From: Hordeum vulgare subsp. vulgare
Taxonomy: Eukaryota > Streptophyta > Magnoliopsida > Poales > Poaceae
Direction of reading: 5' to 3'
NCBI RefSeq assembly: GCF_904849725.1
Contig: NC_058521.1
Span: forward strand, 144,550,744 to 144,614,743
DNA length: 64,000 nt
Shown here: positions 1 through 11,594 of the stretch, piece by piece
Position numbering within the stretch: position 1 is the stretch's first letter
How the letters are laid out: the number at the start of each line of letters is the position of its first letter
Translations under genes and position numbers: made by a program
Notes under the pieces: generated by a model
Told to the model about the DNA's origin: nothing
Seen by the model: only the letters and a program-made list of their open reading frames with translations
Databases searched by the model: none

Positions 1-576
1 AAGGATAAGGTAGACGACAGTTGGACACTCAACCCCTCATCTGAGGACGAGATGGCATTAAGGTTTTAGACCTACTTCAGTCTCTCCTCAGACACCTTGA
101 CGCATCTTTTGATCAAGGAGTCGACTAGGATCCGCGAGGAGCTGCCCCAAGTTAAGGACCTACTTCGTATGGAGAAGATGAAGACCCGCAAGGTGAAGAA
201 AGAAGGAGCATCTTTCATATCACATGGCTTTGCTTTCCAAGGAGGAATAACCCCGCTTCAGGCCGTTCCTCTTCAGAGTCGACGTTTAACCGCAGAAGAA
301 TACACCAAGATCTTCGCTATCTCACCAACCAAGAGACGTCGAGATGGTCTACTTCCTTCCCCTACTCCCTCGAGGAAGGGAAGCACCAATGAAGATGAAG
401 ACAAAGAGGAAGATGAAGACGAAGATCCCACAGAGCTGGCATATGAGACCGTGCAGTCGATCGCTTAGCAGCGTAGGATGTACCGAACGTTGGAGTTCTT
501 GTATCAGGATTTTATGACCCGGATGTTGTGTGAACCTGTTGGATGCAAGTCGCATTCTGCCTTAAGCAGCTTGTGA
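1..576 (+). pseudogene. Partial ORF upstream of gag in CH1, unknown function
   Basis: One frame is open from the window edge to a stop at 574-576, with in-frame stops at 67-69 and 466-468. The longest clean stretch is 97-468 (about 123 codons). The middle is basic (a KMKTRKVKKEG run and KRRRDG) and is followed by an acidic tract (DEDKEEDEDEDP), a composition often seen in nucleic-acid-binding or nuclear proteins. I do not recognise a domain. It lies between the presumed 5' LTR and gag, so it is best read as an extra leader ORF of the retrotransposon and not a host exon. The beginning is cut off by the window. Whether it is ever translated cannot be judged here. Confidence 0.45.
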
Positions 577-895
577 GCAACTACATCACTTGTTTTAATT
601 TAATGTAGTAGTTCTTTTCAAAACCCTTTGTCCTAAAACCTTGCACACTAGCACAACACCAGACCCCCTTTTTACTAGAGCGTCATCCCTTTCGAGTGCA
701 CCCAGTTTGGCAAAAATTTGAACTGTCTACTCCCCTAACAGGATGGTGAATGCAACTTGCAACATCACTTTCGGCAACCCCGGCTCTGCCTCTTCAGGAC
801 AGTAGTAGGGAACCGGAGGGGAAGCTCAAGCTAGAGATCACCATGTGCAGTGAGACGATGTTCCGCCGCCGCCGCCTCCCCCTGAAAACTTAACC
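577..895 (+). other. CH1 leader between extra ORF and gag
   Basis: About 320 bases without a supported gene. There is a short GCC-repeat stretch at 868-881 just before the gag start. No PBS is visible, so the PBS must be further left, outside the window. Confidence 0.5.
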
Positions 896-1935
896 ATGGC
901 TCAGTTCCTTCAAGCTCTTCGGGAGGAGCGTCAAGCCAACAATGCCTTTATCTGGCAGCTGGCTCAAACCTTGGTGAACCACCCACCGCAGAACGGGAAT
1001 GGCAACGGTCGCTCAACTCTCTCTGAGTTTATGCGAACTACGCGGCCCAGATTCATGGAGATGACTGAGCCCTTGGATGCCGATGACTGGATCTTCACTA
1101 TTGAAGACCTTCTCGCACTGGTCAAGTGCACTGGCGACAACGAGAAAGTTCTCTATACAACCCACTGCCTCGGAGGCACAACTAGATCCTGGTGGGATGG
1201 ATTTCAGATCATGCGAGCCGGGCAAGTCATCACTTGGGCCGTGTTCAAAGATGGATTCCGCGCCGCTCACATTCATCTGGGAATGATGACCATTAAGAAG
1301 CGAGAATTTCGAGCCTTAAGGCAAGGAAGTGGATCAGTCAAGGAGTATTTGCAGAAGTTCAACCTTCTATCAAGTTATGCACCTAAAGATGTTAGCACTG
1401 AGGCTGCCAAAGTGGAGAGCTTTATGGAAGGACTGCAGCAGTCACTCCAGTATCAGCTGGTTGTTTGTGAATGTCGGACCTTCATTGACTTGGTTAATAA
1501 GGCTCTTATGTTGGAAGACAAGCGTCGTGCAATGGACGACACCCGCAAGCGCAAGCAAATGGGTAGTGGAGGACCGATTAGCTCGAAACCACAACCATGG
1601 CAGTCAGCCCCAGCAAGACCCAACTATCAGCAGCAGAAGTACAAGCATCCAACATTTCGCTAGAATTACCAACCTCAGCAAGTCAGCGTCAAGCCAGCAA
1701 GCAATTCACCAAACAACGGTGGGGGCAAGACCAACCTTCCAGCGCAAGTTACCTGTTTCGGGTGTGGACAACTAGGGCACTATTCCAGGCAGTGCCCCAA
1801 TAAAAAACCCAATGCTCCACGCCCCAATGCACCAAATCCAGGCCAAGGAGCACCAAGCAAGAAACAGGCTCCCCGCAATCAGCAGAATCACAACAAGGGG
1901 CAGATTAATCATATTTCCGCAGAAGAGGCACAGGA
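896..1935 (+). pseudogene. gag: CH1 gag (capsid plus zinc knuckle)
   Basis: Structural protein that packages the element RNA. The ATG at 896 has a good context (ACCATGGC). The capsid-like retrotransposon gag core is read around residues 45-200, with WIFTIEDLL and RSWWDGFQ landmarks. One in-frame TAG at 1661-1663 interrupts the frame. Beyond it the same frame continues through a CCHC zinc knuckle at about 1754-1795 (CFGCGQLGHYSRQC, C-x2-C-x4-H-x4-C). The frame runs on without a shift into protease, so gag and pol were one polyprotein. The stop is the only lesion in gag. Confidence 0.88.
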
Positions 1936-4281
1936 AGACCCGAACTGCATTCTGGGTACGTTCCTCGTCAATTCTACCCCATCAACAGTATTGTTTGATT
2001 GTGGTGCTTCGCATTCCTTTGTTACGCAAAAGTTTGCGGAAAAGTGTGGTCTAGAACCTACCTTGCTTCATGGGCATATGGCAATTCAAACCCCGGGAGC
2101 AGTTTTGAGGACCAACCTAGGGTGTAGGAAGGTCAGGATAGTTATCAATGGGACGAGCTTCTCAGCGGATCTCATTGTGCTTAAGTCGTAAGGCCTAGAA
2201 GTAATCCTCGGCATGGACTGGTTGGCCAAGCATCAGAGTATCTTGGACTGTGCTAACATGGCCATCACCATGACAAGTGACCAAGGGGTCAAAGTCAAGT
2301 ATGTCTCTGAGCCAGTACCCACTCGAGTGCCACGAGTCAACAGCCTATCAGAGGAAGGACTCGACCGAGTGCCAATAGTCTGTGAGTACCCGGACGTCTT
2401 TCCTGATGAGCTACCAGGGATGCCTCCTGACCGAGACATCGAGTTCATCATCGAACTCATGCCCGGATCAAGGCCTATCCATAAGAAGCCTTACATGATG
2501 GGATCCGAAGAGCTAGCAGAGTTGAAGAAGCAACTGGATGAGCAACTCAGGAAAGGGTTTATTCGTCCAAGTGCGTCACCGTGGGATCACCTGTTCTCTT
2601 CATGTCCAAGAAGGATGGGACAATCCGACTTTGCGTCGATTACCGTTCTCTCAATGAGGTCACGATCAAGAACAAGTATCCACTCCCCAAGATTGAAGAC
2701 TTGTCCGACCAACTGAATGGAGCAAAGGTATTCTCCAAGATCGACCTCCGATCTGGATATTACCAACTAAAGATTCGACCCGAAGACATTCCGAAGACGG
2801 CATTTGTGACCAGGTACGGTCTGTACGAATGCACTGTCATGTCCTTCGGATTGACGAATGCCCCAGCTTACTTCATGTACCTCATGAATAAGGTCTTCAT
2901 GGAATATATGGACAAGTTTTTCGTCGTATTCATTGACGACATATTAATCTTTTCCAAGTCTGAAGAAGAGCATGAGCAACACTTGAGGCTAGTATTGGAA
3001 AAGCTTCGAGAGCACCAACTGTATGCCAAGTTCAGCAAATGCCAGTTTTGGCTGAACGAAGTTGGATTCCTGGGTCATATCATGACAACAAGTGGATTGG
3101 TAGTTGATCCCTCTAAGATTACCACGGTAACCAATTGGGAATCGCCAATCGACGTGAAGGAAGTCAGGAGCTTCCTCGGACTCGCAGGATATTACCGCAA
3201 GTTTGTAGAAGGGTTCTCCCGCATCGCGCGACCTATGACTCAGCTCTTGAAGAAAGGCAAGAAGTTTGAATGGATGCCGGAATGTGAGGCGAGCTTCCAA
3301 GAATTGAAGAAGAGCCTAACCACCGCCCCGGTATTGGCCACTCCAGATATCAGCAAGGAGTTCATGATATATTGCGATGCCTCAAGGACCGGGCTAGGTG
3401 GGGTTCTAATGCAGGATGGCAGGGTCGTGGCATACTTGTCACGGCAACTTCGCCCGCATGAGGAAAATTATGCCACCCATGATCTCGAGTTGGCAGCAGT
3501 AGTGCATGCCCTGAAGACATGGCGACATTACCTTCTGGGGAAGAGATGTGAAATATACACCGACCACAAGAGTCTGAAGTATATCTTCACCCAAAGGGAA
3601 TTGAATATGAGGCAACGGAGATGGTTGGAGTTAATAAAACACTACGACCTCGGCATTCAATATCACCCCGGTAAGGCAAATGTAGTGGCTGATGCCTTGA
3701 GTTGGAAGACCAGCACCTTAAACGTCATGCTTAAGGAAAGGCAACCCGCCTTTTACGAAGAATTGGAGAACTTCAGATTGGAACTGGTGGAACCAGGATT
3801 CCTAGATAACCTCGAAGTCAAAGCAACGCTAGAAGACGACATCAAGGGAGCCCAGAAGGGTCACAAGAGCATCGAAGGTATCAAGAAGAAGATTCCAGAA
3901 GGCAAGGCCCCAGGATTCTTGGAGGATGATCAAGGAGTGGTGTGGTTTGGGAAACGTTTATGCGTACACAACAAGGCTGAACTCAAGGGACTCATCCTAT
4001 GGGAAGCTCATGATACACCCTACTCCATTCACCCCGGTGGTACCAAGATGTATCAAGATCTCCGAGAAAGATTCTGGTGGCACGACATGAAGAGGGAAAT
4101 CGCGTCGTATGTGGCCAAGTGCATTGTGTGTCAGCAAGTTAAGGCTGAGCATCAGCGACCTGCGGGACTGCTACAACCTCTCCAGGTGCCGGAATGGAAG
4201 TGGGACAAGGTAGGGATGGATTTTATCACCGGCCTACCAAGGTCTACCAAGGGCCATAACTCGATATGGGTTGTTGTCGAC
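1936..4281 (+). pseudogene. pol: CH1 pol, first part: protease, RT, RNase H, integrase N-terminus
   Basis: The aspartic protease has DCGASHSF at about 1997 (usual form D-S/T-G-A) and ILGMDWL after a TAA at 2189-2191. RT carries the catalytic FIDD near 2932-2943 and the [11 protein letters not shown] and MSFGLTNAP motifs. RNase H is seen from [11 protein letters not shown] (about 3370) to [10 protein letters not shown] (about 3560). The integrase zinc region is at about 4008-4140 (H...H...CIVC), and the first catalytic Asp lies in GMDFITGLP near 4216. A single missing G in the run at 2582-2585 shifts the frame from 2 to 1. The reading frame stops being continuous at 4281, where ATH1 has inserted, and resumes at 24385. 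Confidence 0.92.
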
Positions 4282-5890
4282 TGATACGTCTCAAACGTAT
4301 CTATAATTTTTGATGGTTTCATGCTGTTATCTTGTCAACTTTGGATATTTTATATACCTTTTATATATTTTTTGGGACTAACTTATTAATTCAGTGCCAA
4401 GTGTCAGTTCCTGTTTTTCTGTGTTTTTGACTCTTTTCAGATCTGATTTTGGAATGGAGTCCAAACGGAATAAAATCCCCGAAATAAATTTTTCCTGAAC
4501 AGAAGAAGATCGGGGGGCTTGAGGGCCAAGGCAGGGGCCCCACAGTGACCCCACAAGCCCTGTTGGCGCGGCCAAGGGGGCCCGCAGCAACCAGGCTTGT
4601 GGCCTCCCTGGAGCTCCCCTGCCCTAGCTCTTTTTGCCTATAAATTCCCTAAAATCGCAGAAAAAATCATGGCATCCACGGAAAACACTTTTCCGCCGTC
4701 GCAAGCTTCCGTTTCCGTGAGATCTCATCTGGAGACCCTTCCCGGTGCCCTGCCGGAGGGGACTTCGGAGTTGGAGGGATTCTACATCAACATCATCGCC
4801 TCTCCAATGACTCGTAAGTAGTCCACTTCCGACCTACGGGTCCGTAGTTAGTAGCTAGATGGCTTCTTCTCTCTCTTTGATCTTCAATACAAAGTTCTCC
4901 ATCATCTTCATGGAGATCTATCCGATGTAATCCTCTTTGGCAGTGTGTTTCTCGAGATCCGATGAATTGTGGACTTGTGATCAGATTATCTATGAATTAT
5001 ATTTGAGTCTTTGCTGATTTCTTATATGCATGATTTGATATCCTTGTAAGTCTCTCCGAGTCTTGGGTTTTGTTTGGCAAACTAGATCTATGATTCTTGC
5101 AATGGGAGAAGTGCTTGGTTTTGGGTTCATACCGTGCGGTGACCTTTCCCAGTGACAGAAGGGGCAGCAAGGCACACATCGTGTTGTTGCCATCAAGGGT
5201 AACAAGATGGGCTTTCATCATAAATTTGAGATTGTTCATCTACATCATGTCATCTTGCTTAAGGCGTTACTCTGTTCTTTTGGACTTAATACACTAGATC
5301 CATGCTGGATAGCGGTCGACATGTGGAGTAATAGTAGTAGATGCAGGAAGTATCGATCTACTTGTTTTGGACGTGATGCCTATAGATATAATCATTGCCA
5401 TAGATAACGTCACGACTTTGCGCGGTTCTATCAATTGCTCGTCAGTAATTCGTTCACCCACCGTCTACTTGCTTTCATGAGAGAAGCCACTAGTGAACAC
5501 TACGGCCCCCGGGTCTATTCACAACTATCGTTTCCACTTTCACTTTTACTTTGCTTGGTTTACTTCTTGCTTTTAGTTCTCACTTTGCAAAAAATCTATA
5601 AGGGATTGACAACCCCTTCGTAGCGTTGGGTGCAAGCTCTTTGTGTTTGTGCAGGTACTTGTGACTTGACGCGATCCTCCCACTGGATCGATACCTTGGT
5701 TCTCAAACTGAGGGAAATACTAACCACCGCTGTGCTACATCACCCTTTCCTCTTCAAGGGAACACCAACGCAAGGCTCCAAGGCCACGGGGAAATCCTTG
5801 CATATTTGCCAAGGAAGTCCCTATAGGCGTAGCCCGTAGGAGCAGGATTACTGGCGCCGTTGTTAGGGAAGGTCTGTTGTCACAGTAGCA
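4282..5890 (+). repeat. ATH1 5' LTR (1609 bp)
   Basis: Begins TGATACGTCTC and ends CAGTAGCA, with the start and end confirmed by the copy at 9573-11105/24309-24379. It contains a TATA box (TATAAAT, 4639-4645) in a GC-rich stretch, the likely promoter of the element. A PBS-like sequence, tggcgccgttgttaggga, lies inside the LTR at 5852-5869, 21 bases before its end, in addition to the real PBS downstream. Confidence 0.93.
4639..4645 (+). promoter_or_regulatory. TATA box in ATH1 5' LTR
   Basis: TATAAAT, repeated in the 3' LTR copy near 9926. It lies about 360 bases into the LTR, as expected for a U3/R boundary. Confidence 0.6.
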
Positions 5891-5900
5891 GAAGGATTTC

Positions 5901-5918
5901 TGGCGCCGTTGTCGGGGA
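5901..5918 (+). promoter_or_regulatory. ATH1 primer binding site (tRNA-Asp)
   Basis: tggcgccgttgtcgggga lies 10 bases after the LTR end. It matches the complement of the plant tRNA-Asp 3' end (TGGCGCCGTTGCCGGGGA) at 17 of 18 bases. Use of tRNA-Asp is typical of Athila elements. Confidence 0.85.
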
Positions 5919-6140
5919 GAGATCAAGTCAAGATCTATCCAAGTAAGTGTCACAAACTCATCTCTTGCATTTACCTTTTTTGCCAGTTGCCTCTCGTTTT
6001 CCTCCCCCCACTTCACATTTGCCGTTTTTATTTGTCTTTTCCCTTTTTCATTTGCCTTTTTCTCTCGCTTGCTTTCTGTTCGCTTGTGTGCCATGTGCCT
6101 TCAATATGCTTTCATCTTCGCTTGCTGAAAATCTAGTGAT

Positions 6141-6955
6141 ATGGATCCTCATCCACTTGCTAATCTCTTTAAGAGATCCACTTATGTGGAACCAATTGCT
6201 AGTGAATTGAGTGCACTTGACTATATTTATGGAGTTTTGCTTGAGATGCGTGAATCTGAAAATCGTGATGAAGAAACTTATGAATTGATTCACGGGGGCT
6301 CCTTGAATGAAAAACATGATTGCAATAGTTTCACTATAAATCCTATTAGTGACAATCATGCTAAAAATATGCAAAACCCTAAGCTTGGGGATGCTAGTTT
6401 TGCTATGTCCACTACTTGTTGCAATGATCATGAGTGGGCGATGATTTTTCTTATGATCTTGAAAGTTTGTTTAAGCCTCATGATGAATATGATATTTGCA
6501 ATATTATTGGAAGTGGGTTTGGAGAAGTCATGACTTTAGATGATAATCCCACTATTTTTGAAGAGCCTCAACTTTGCATGCATGTGGATCATGAAAAGAA
6601 TATCCTTTGTGATAGTTACATTGTTGAATTGGAATATGATCTCACATGTAATTGCTATGAGATAGGAAAATATTGTGGTAGAAACTTTCATGTTACCAAT
6701 TTACCTCTCGTTATGTTGAGATTGACATTGTCTCTTTCTTCTTCCTTGCATATGGTAACTATTGGTTGTCTTGACAATCTGTTTTCCTATAAAATGCCTA
6801 TGCATAGGAAGTATGTTAGACTTAGATATGTTTGTCACATGTTTCATGATGCTCTCTTCACGTCCGATTACTATCTTCTTTGTGAGCATCATTTAATTAT
6901 CAATGCCAAGCAAAGGGCGTTAAACAATAGCGCTTGTTGGGAGGCAACCCAATGA
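6141..6955 (+). pseudogene. ATH1 ORF of unknown function replacing gag-protease
   Basis: The ATG at 6141 opens a frame of about 270 codons broken by one missing G in the run at 6436-6438, after which it continues in the next frame to TGA at 6953-6955. The protein begins MDPHPLANLFKRST, is rich in Asp, Glu, Asn and Cys, and has a moderately hydrophobic stretch near residues 190-225. I see no zinc knuckle, protease, RT or integrase motif and no domain I can name. It resembles hypothetical proteins I associate with Triticeae repeat DNA, but that is memory only. It occupies exactly the slot that holds gag-protease in ATH3. The last codons lie inside a block (6917-6955) that is conserved in all three Athila elements here. 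Confidence 0.7.
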
Positions 6956-9552
6956 ATCTATCCTTTTTCTTTCTGTTTTGTGTTTTCCACACTTTCATAA
7001 TTCTGTTATGATTGTGTTTTTTGTGTTTCCTTTTTGCGTTTGTGCCAAGTGAAACCGTTATGATTAGTCTTGGGGATGATCGTTTGGTCATGCTGGAAAA
7101 GACAGAAACTTTCTGCTCACCAAAAGAATTTTCATTTTTTTTCTGTAATGGATCTTGAGTTGATTCTTTTTTATGCTGATTTCTACGCAAATTCTTCAGA
7201 CTTCCTTAATTGTTCAGAATTTGTGAAGTACCATAAGTATACGAAGTATACAGATTGCTACAGACTGGTCTCATGTTAACAGATTCTGTTTTTGTTGAGT
7301 TGGTTGCTTATTTTGATGAAACTATGTATAGTATCGGGGGTATTAGCCATGGAAGATTGAAAATACAGTAAACCAACATCAACATAAGTAGAATTTAAGT
7401 TTGCTACAGTACCTAAGGAAGTGGTGGTTTGCTTTCTTATACTAATGTTATCACCAGTTTCTGTTTAAGTTTCGTGTTGTGAAGTTTTCAAGTTTTGGGT
7501 GAAGTTTATATGGACAAAAATATAAAGAGTGGAAAGAGCTCAAGCTTGGGGATGCCCAAGGAACCCCAAGTTGATTCAAGGATGCCGTAAAAGCCTAATC
7601 TTGGGGATGCCCAGGGAAGGCATCCCCTCTTTCGTCTTCAATCCATTGGTAACGTTACTTGGGGCTATATTTTTATTCACCACATGTTATGTGTTTTGCT
7701 TGGAGCGTATTGTATCGTAGGAGTCTTTTATTTTTGTTGTGTCACAGTCTTCCTTGCTGCACATCTAGAGAGAGAGACATGCACTCACCGTGATTTTGTC
7801 GAGCTTCACTTATATCTTTTGGTTAGACAATTCAGCTCACATGTGCTTCACTTATATCTTTTGAGCTAGTTGATTTTGCTCTATGTGCTTCACTTCTATC
7901 TTTTAGAGCACAGCAGTGCGTGGCTTGGTAGTTGATCTATGCTATGATAGTAGTCTCAAAAGGGGTAGTTATCCAAAGGTATATGAAAACTTCCACCTTC
8001 ATGTGCATTGAGTAGTTGGAAAAGTTTGATGCATCTCAATTAGTTTTGAGTTGTGGTTGTGGTAATATTGAAGTTACACTAGTAAAGTGTTGTGGATCTA
8101 GAAATACTTGTGTTGAAGTTAGCGATTCCCGTAGCATGCACATATGGTGAACCTCTATGTGATGAAGTCTGATCATGATTAGTCTATTGATTGTCATCCT
8201 TTGAGTGGCGGTCGGGATCGCGCGATGGTTTATACCTACCAACCCTTCCCCTAGGAGTATGCGTTGAATGCTTTGTTTCGATTACTACTAAAACTTTGCA
8301 ACAAGTATATGAGTTCTTCATGACTAATGTTGAGTCCATGGTTTATATGCACTTTCACCTTCCACCATCACTATCTTCTTTAGTGCCGTGCAACTTCCGC
8401 CGGTGCACAAAACCCACCATATAGCCTCCCTCAAAACAGCCACCATACCTACCTACTATGGCTTTTTCAAAGCTATCCCGAGATATATTGCCATACGACT
8501 ACCTCCATGACATGTGCCACCACTTCTACATTGCCATTGCATAATCATAAGATTGCTAGCATGATGTTTCCATTGATGTATATGCCATGCTAGATCATTG
8601 TCATGGTACACTACCGAAGGCATTCCATATAAAGTCATCATTGCTCTAAGTTTTGAGTTGTAAGTGTGATGATCATCATTGATGGAGCATTGTCCCATGT
8701 GAGGAAATAAAAGAGGCCAAAGATGCCCACCAAAATAAAAATAAAAAAACAGGCCAAAGAGCCCACCAAAAAAATGAGAGAAAAAGAGAGAAGGGACAAT
8801 GCTACTATCTTTCCACACTTGTGCATATTAAGCACCATGATCTTCATGATTGAGAGTCTCTCGTTTTGTCACCACCATATAGCTAGTGGGAAATTTTCAT
8901 TATGTAACTTGTCTTGTATATTCGAATGATAGGATTCCTCAAAATTGCCTTAGGTCTTCGTGAGCAAGCAAGTTGGATGCACACCCACTAGTTTTCTTTA
9001 AGAGCTTTCACATACTCTTAGCTCTAGTGCATAATTTGTATGGCAATCCCTACTCATTCACGTTGATATCTATTGATGAGCATCTACATAGCTCATTGAT
9101 ATGCCTAGTCAATGTGACCATCTTCTCCTTGTTTGCCTTGCAACCTCCACCACACTCCATTCCACTTATAGTGCTAAAACCATGGCTCACGCTCATGTAT
9201 TGCGTGAGAGTTGAAAAAGTTTGAGAAAGTAAAGGTGTGAAAACAATTACTTGGCCAATATCGAGGTTGTGCATGATTTAAATTCGTTGTGCAAGGATGA
9301 TAGAGCATACCCAGACTATATGATTTTGGAGGGATAACTTTCTTTTGGCCTAGTTATTTTGAAAGTTCATGATTACCTTGCTAGTTTGCTTGAATTATTA
9401 TTGTATCCACGTCAATAGGAAACTATTGTTTTGAATCTAATGGATCTGAACATTCACGTCACATAACAGGAGTTACAAAGGACCTCTATGCTAGGTAGCA
9501 TGAAAGCATCAAAAATTCATTCTTTATCACTTCCCTACTCGAGGACGAGCAG
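6956..9552 (+). other. ATH1 non-coding tail
   Basis: About 2.6 kb without a supported gene. It corresponds along its length to the tail of ATH3 (44211-46800). It contains two internal copies of the PPT motif AAGCTTGGGGATGC (7542-7555 exact, 7597-7610 with one change). No coding signal convinced me; short ORFs here are chance. Confidence 0.75.
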
Positions 9553-9572
9553 GAGTTAAGCTTGGGGATGCT
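9553..9572 (+). promoter_or_regulatory. ATH1 polypurine tract region
   Basis: The sequence agttaagcttggggatgc directly precedes the 3' LTR at 9573. The same string sits at 46803-46818 before the ATH3 3' LTR. It is the expected plus-strand primer site, although only part of it is all-purine. Confidence 0.6.
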
Positions 9573-11105
9573 TGATACGCCTCAAACGTATCTATAATTT
9601 TTGATGGTTTCATGATGTTATCTTGTCAACTTTGGATGTTTTAAATACCTTTTATATCTTTTTTGGGACTAACTTATTAATTCAGTGCCAAGTGCGAGTT
9701 CTTGTTTTTGTGTGTTTTTGACTCTTTTCAGATCTGATTTTGGAATGGAGTCCAAACGGAATAAAATCCCCGAAATAAAGTTTTCAAGAACAGAAGAAGA
9801 TCGGGGGGCTTGAGGGCCAAGGCAGGGGCCCACAGGGAGCCCACAAGCGCTGTTGCCGCGGCCAGGGGGCGCGGTAACCAGGCTTGTGGCCTCCCTGGCG
9901 CTCCCCTGCCGTAGCTCTTAGGGCTATAAATTCCCTAAAATCGCAGAAAAAATCAGGGCATCCACGAAAACACTTTTCCGCCGCCGCAAGCTTCCGTTTT
10001 CGCGAGATCTCATCTGGAGACCCTTCCCGGTGCCCTGCCGGAGGGGACTTTGGAGTTGGAGGGCTTATACATCAACATCATCGCCTCTCCAATGACTCGT
10101 GAGTAGTTCACTTCAGACCTATGGGTCCGTAGTTAGTAGCTAGATGGCTTCTTCTCTCTCTTGGATCTTCAATACAAAGTTCTCCATGATCTTCATGTAG
10201 ATCTATCCGATGTAATCCTCTTTGGCGGTGTGTTTGTCGAGATCCGATGAATTGTGGATTTGTGATCAGATTATCTATGAATTATATTTGAGTCTTTGCT
10301 GATTTCTTTTATGCATGATTTGATATCCTTGTAAGTCTCTCCGAGTCTTGGGTTTTGTTTGGCCAACTAGATCTACGATTCGTGCAATGGGAGAAGTGCT
10401 TGGTTTTGGGTTCATACCGTGTGGTGACCTTTCCCAGTGACAGAAGGGGGAGCAAGGCACGTATCATGTTGTTGCCAGCAAGGGTAACAAGATGGGCTTT
10501 CATCATAAATTTGAGATTGTTCATCTACATCATGTCATATTTCTTAAGGCGTTACTCTGTTCTTTTGGACTTAATACACTAGATGCATGCTGGATAGCGG
10601 TTGACGTGTAGAGTAATAGTAGTAGATGCAGAAAGTATCGGTCTACTTGTTTTGGACGTGATGCCTATAGATATAATCATTGCCATAGATAACGTCATGG
10701 CTTTGCGCGGTTCTATCAATTGCTCGACAATAATTGGTTCACCCACCGTCTACTTGCTTTCATGAGAGAAGCCACTAGTGAACACTACGGCACCCGGGTC
10801 TATTCACAACTATCGTTTCCACTTTCACTTTTACTTTGCTTGGTTTACTTCTTGCTTTCAGTTCTCACTTTGCAAACAATCTATAAGGGATTGACAACCC
10901 CTTCATAATGTTGGGTGCAAGCTCTTTGTGTTTGTGCAGATACTTGTGACTTGACGCGATCCTCCCACTGGATCGATACCTCGGTTCTCAAACTGAGGGA
11001 AATACTTACCGCCGCTGTGCTACATCACCCTTTCCTCTTCAAGGGAACACCAACGCAAGGCTCCAAGGCTGCCGGGAAATCCTTTGCATATTTGCCAAGG
11101 AGGTC
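9573..11105 (+). repeat. ATH1 3' LTR, left part
   Basis: Begins TGATACGCCTC and is collinear with 4282-5815. It is cut by TAT1 at 11105. The last five bases, aggtc (11101-11105), are one copy of the TAT1 target duplication. Confidence 0.93.
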
Positions 11106-11594
11106 TGTCGTGGTTTTGTCACAGCAGATGTGCTCGTGAAAGGACTTAGTATTGGAGCCATCGCACTTTGTGGCGACTCAAAGGTGTTGAACGGGAGTGA
11201 GATGGAGATTTACCCAGGTTCGACCCCTCGTGAGGAGGTAAAGGCCTACGTCCTGCTTTGAGTTGTATTGATGGAGTTTCAATTACAAGGAGGGCGTAAC
11301 TCGCCAGACCTAGTACTCGATGATTTCTAACCTGCCCTCTTCTTCCCTAGGGCTCGCCTTTATATACAGGTCGAGTTCCTAGGGTTTAAAAGGGTACTTT
11401 CCTTTCTACAAACCATGATTCTTACGATCTCTAAGTCGCCATCTTTCCAAAGCTTGGAAACCTTTTGGAAGTTGTGAACCGCCATACAACCTTTGGTCTT
11501 GCCAGGCCAAGGTCCGAACCATGCTTATATGAATCGCCAGATTTGGTGACCCGGCCCAACTAGGGCGGGTTATCAATAGATAATATCCCCAACA
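11106..11594 (-). repeat. TAT1 3' LTR (489 bp)
   Basis: On the plus strand it starts tgtcgtgg and ends ccccaaca, which is TG...CA for the minus-strand element. It aligns end to end with 23814-24303 (490 bp). By eye about 11 differences fall in the first 160 bases. The minus-strand TATA box reads TATATAAAGG (plus-strand cctttatata at about 11356-11366). Confidence 0.95.

Noticed and set aside
1..468. Host gene exon at the left edge
   Set aside because: It is continuous with the CH1 leader and has no splice or host-gene features. An element ORF is simpler.
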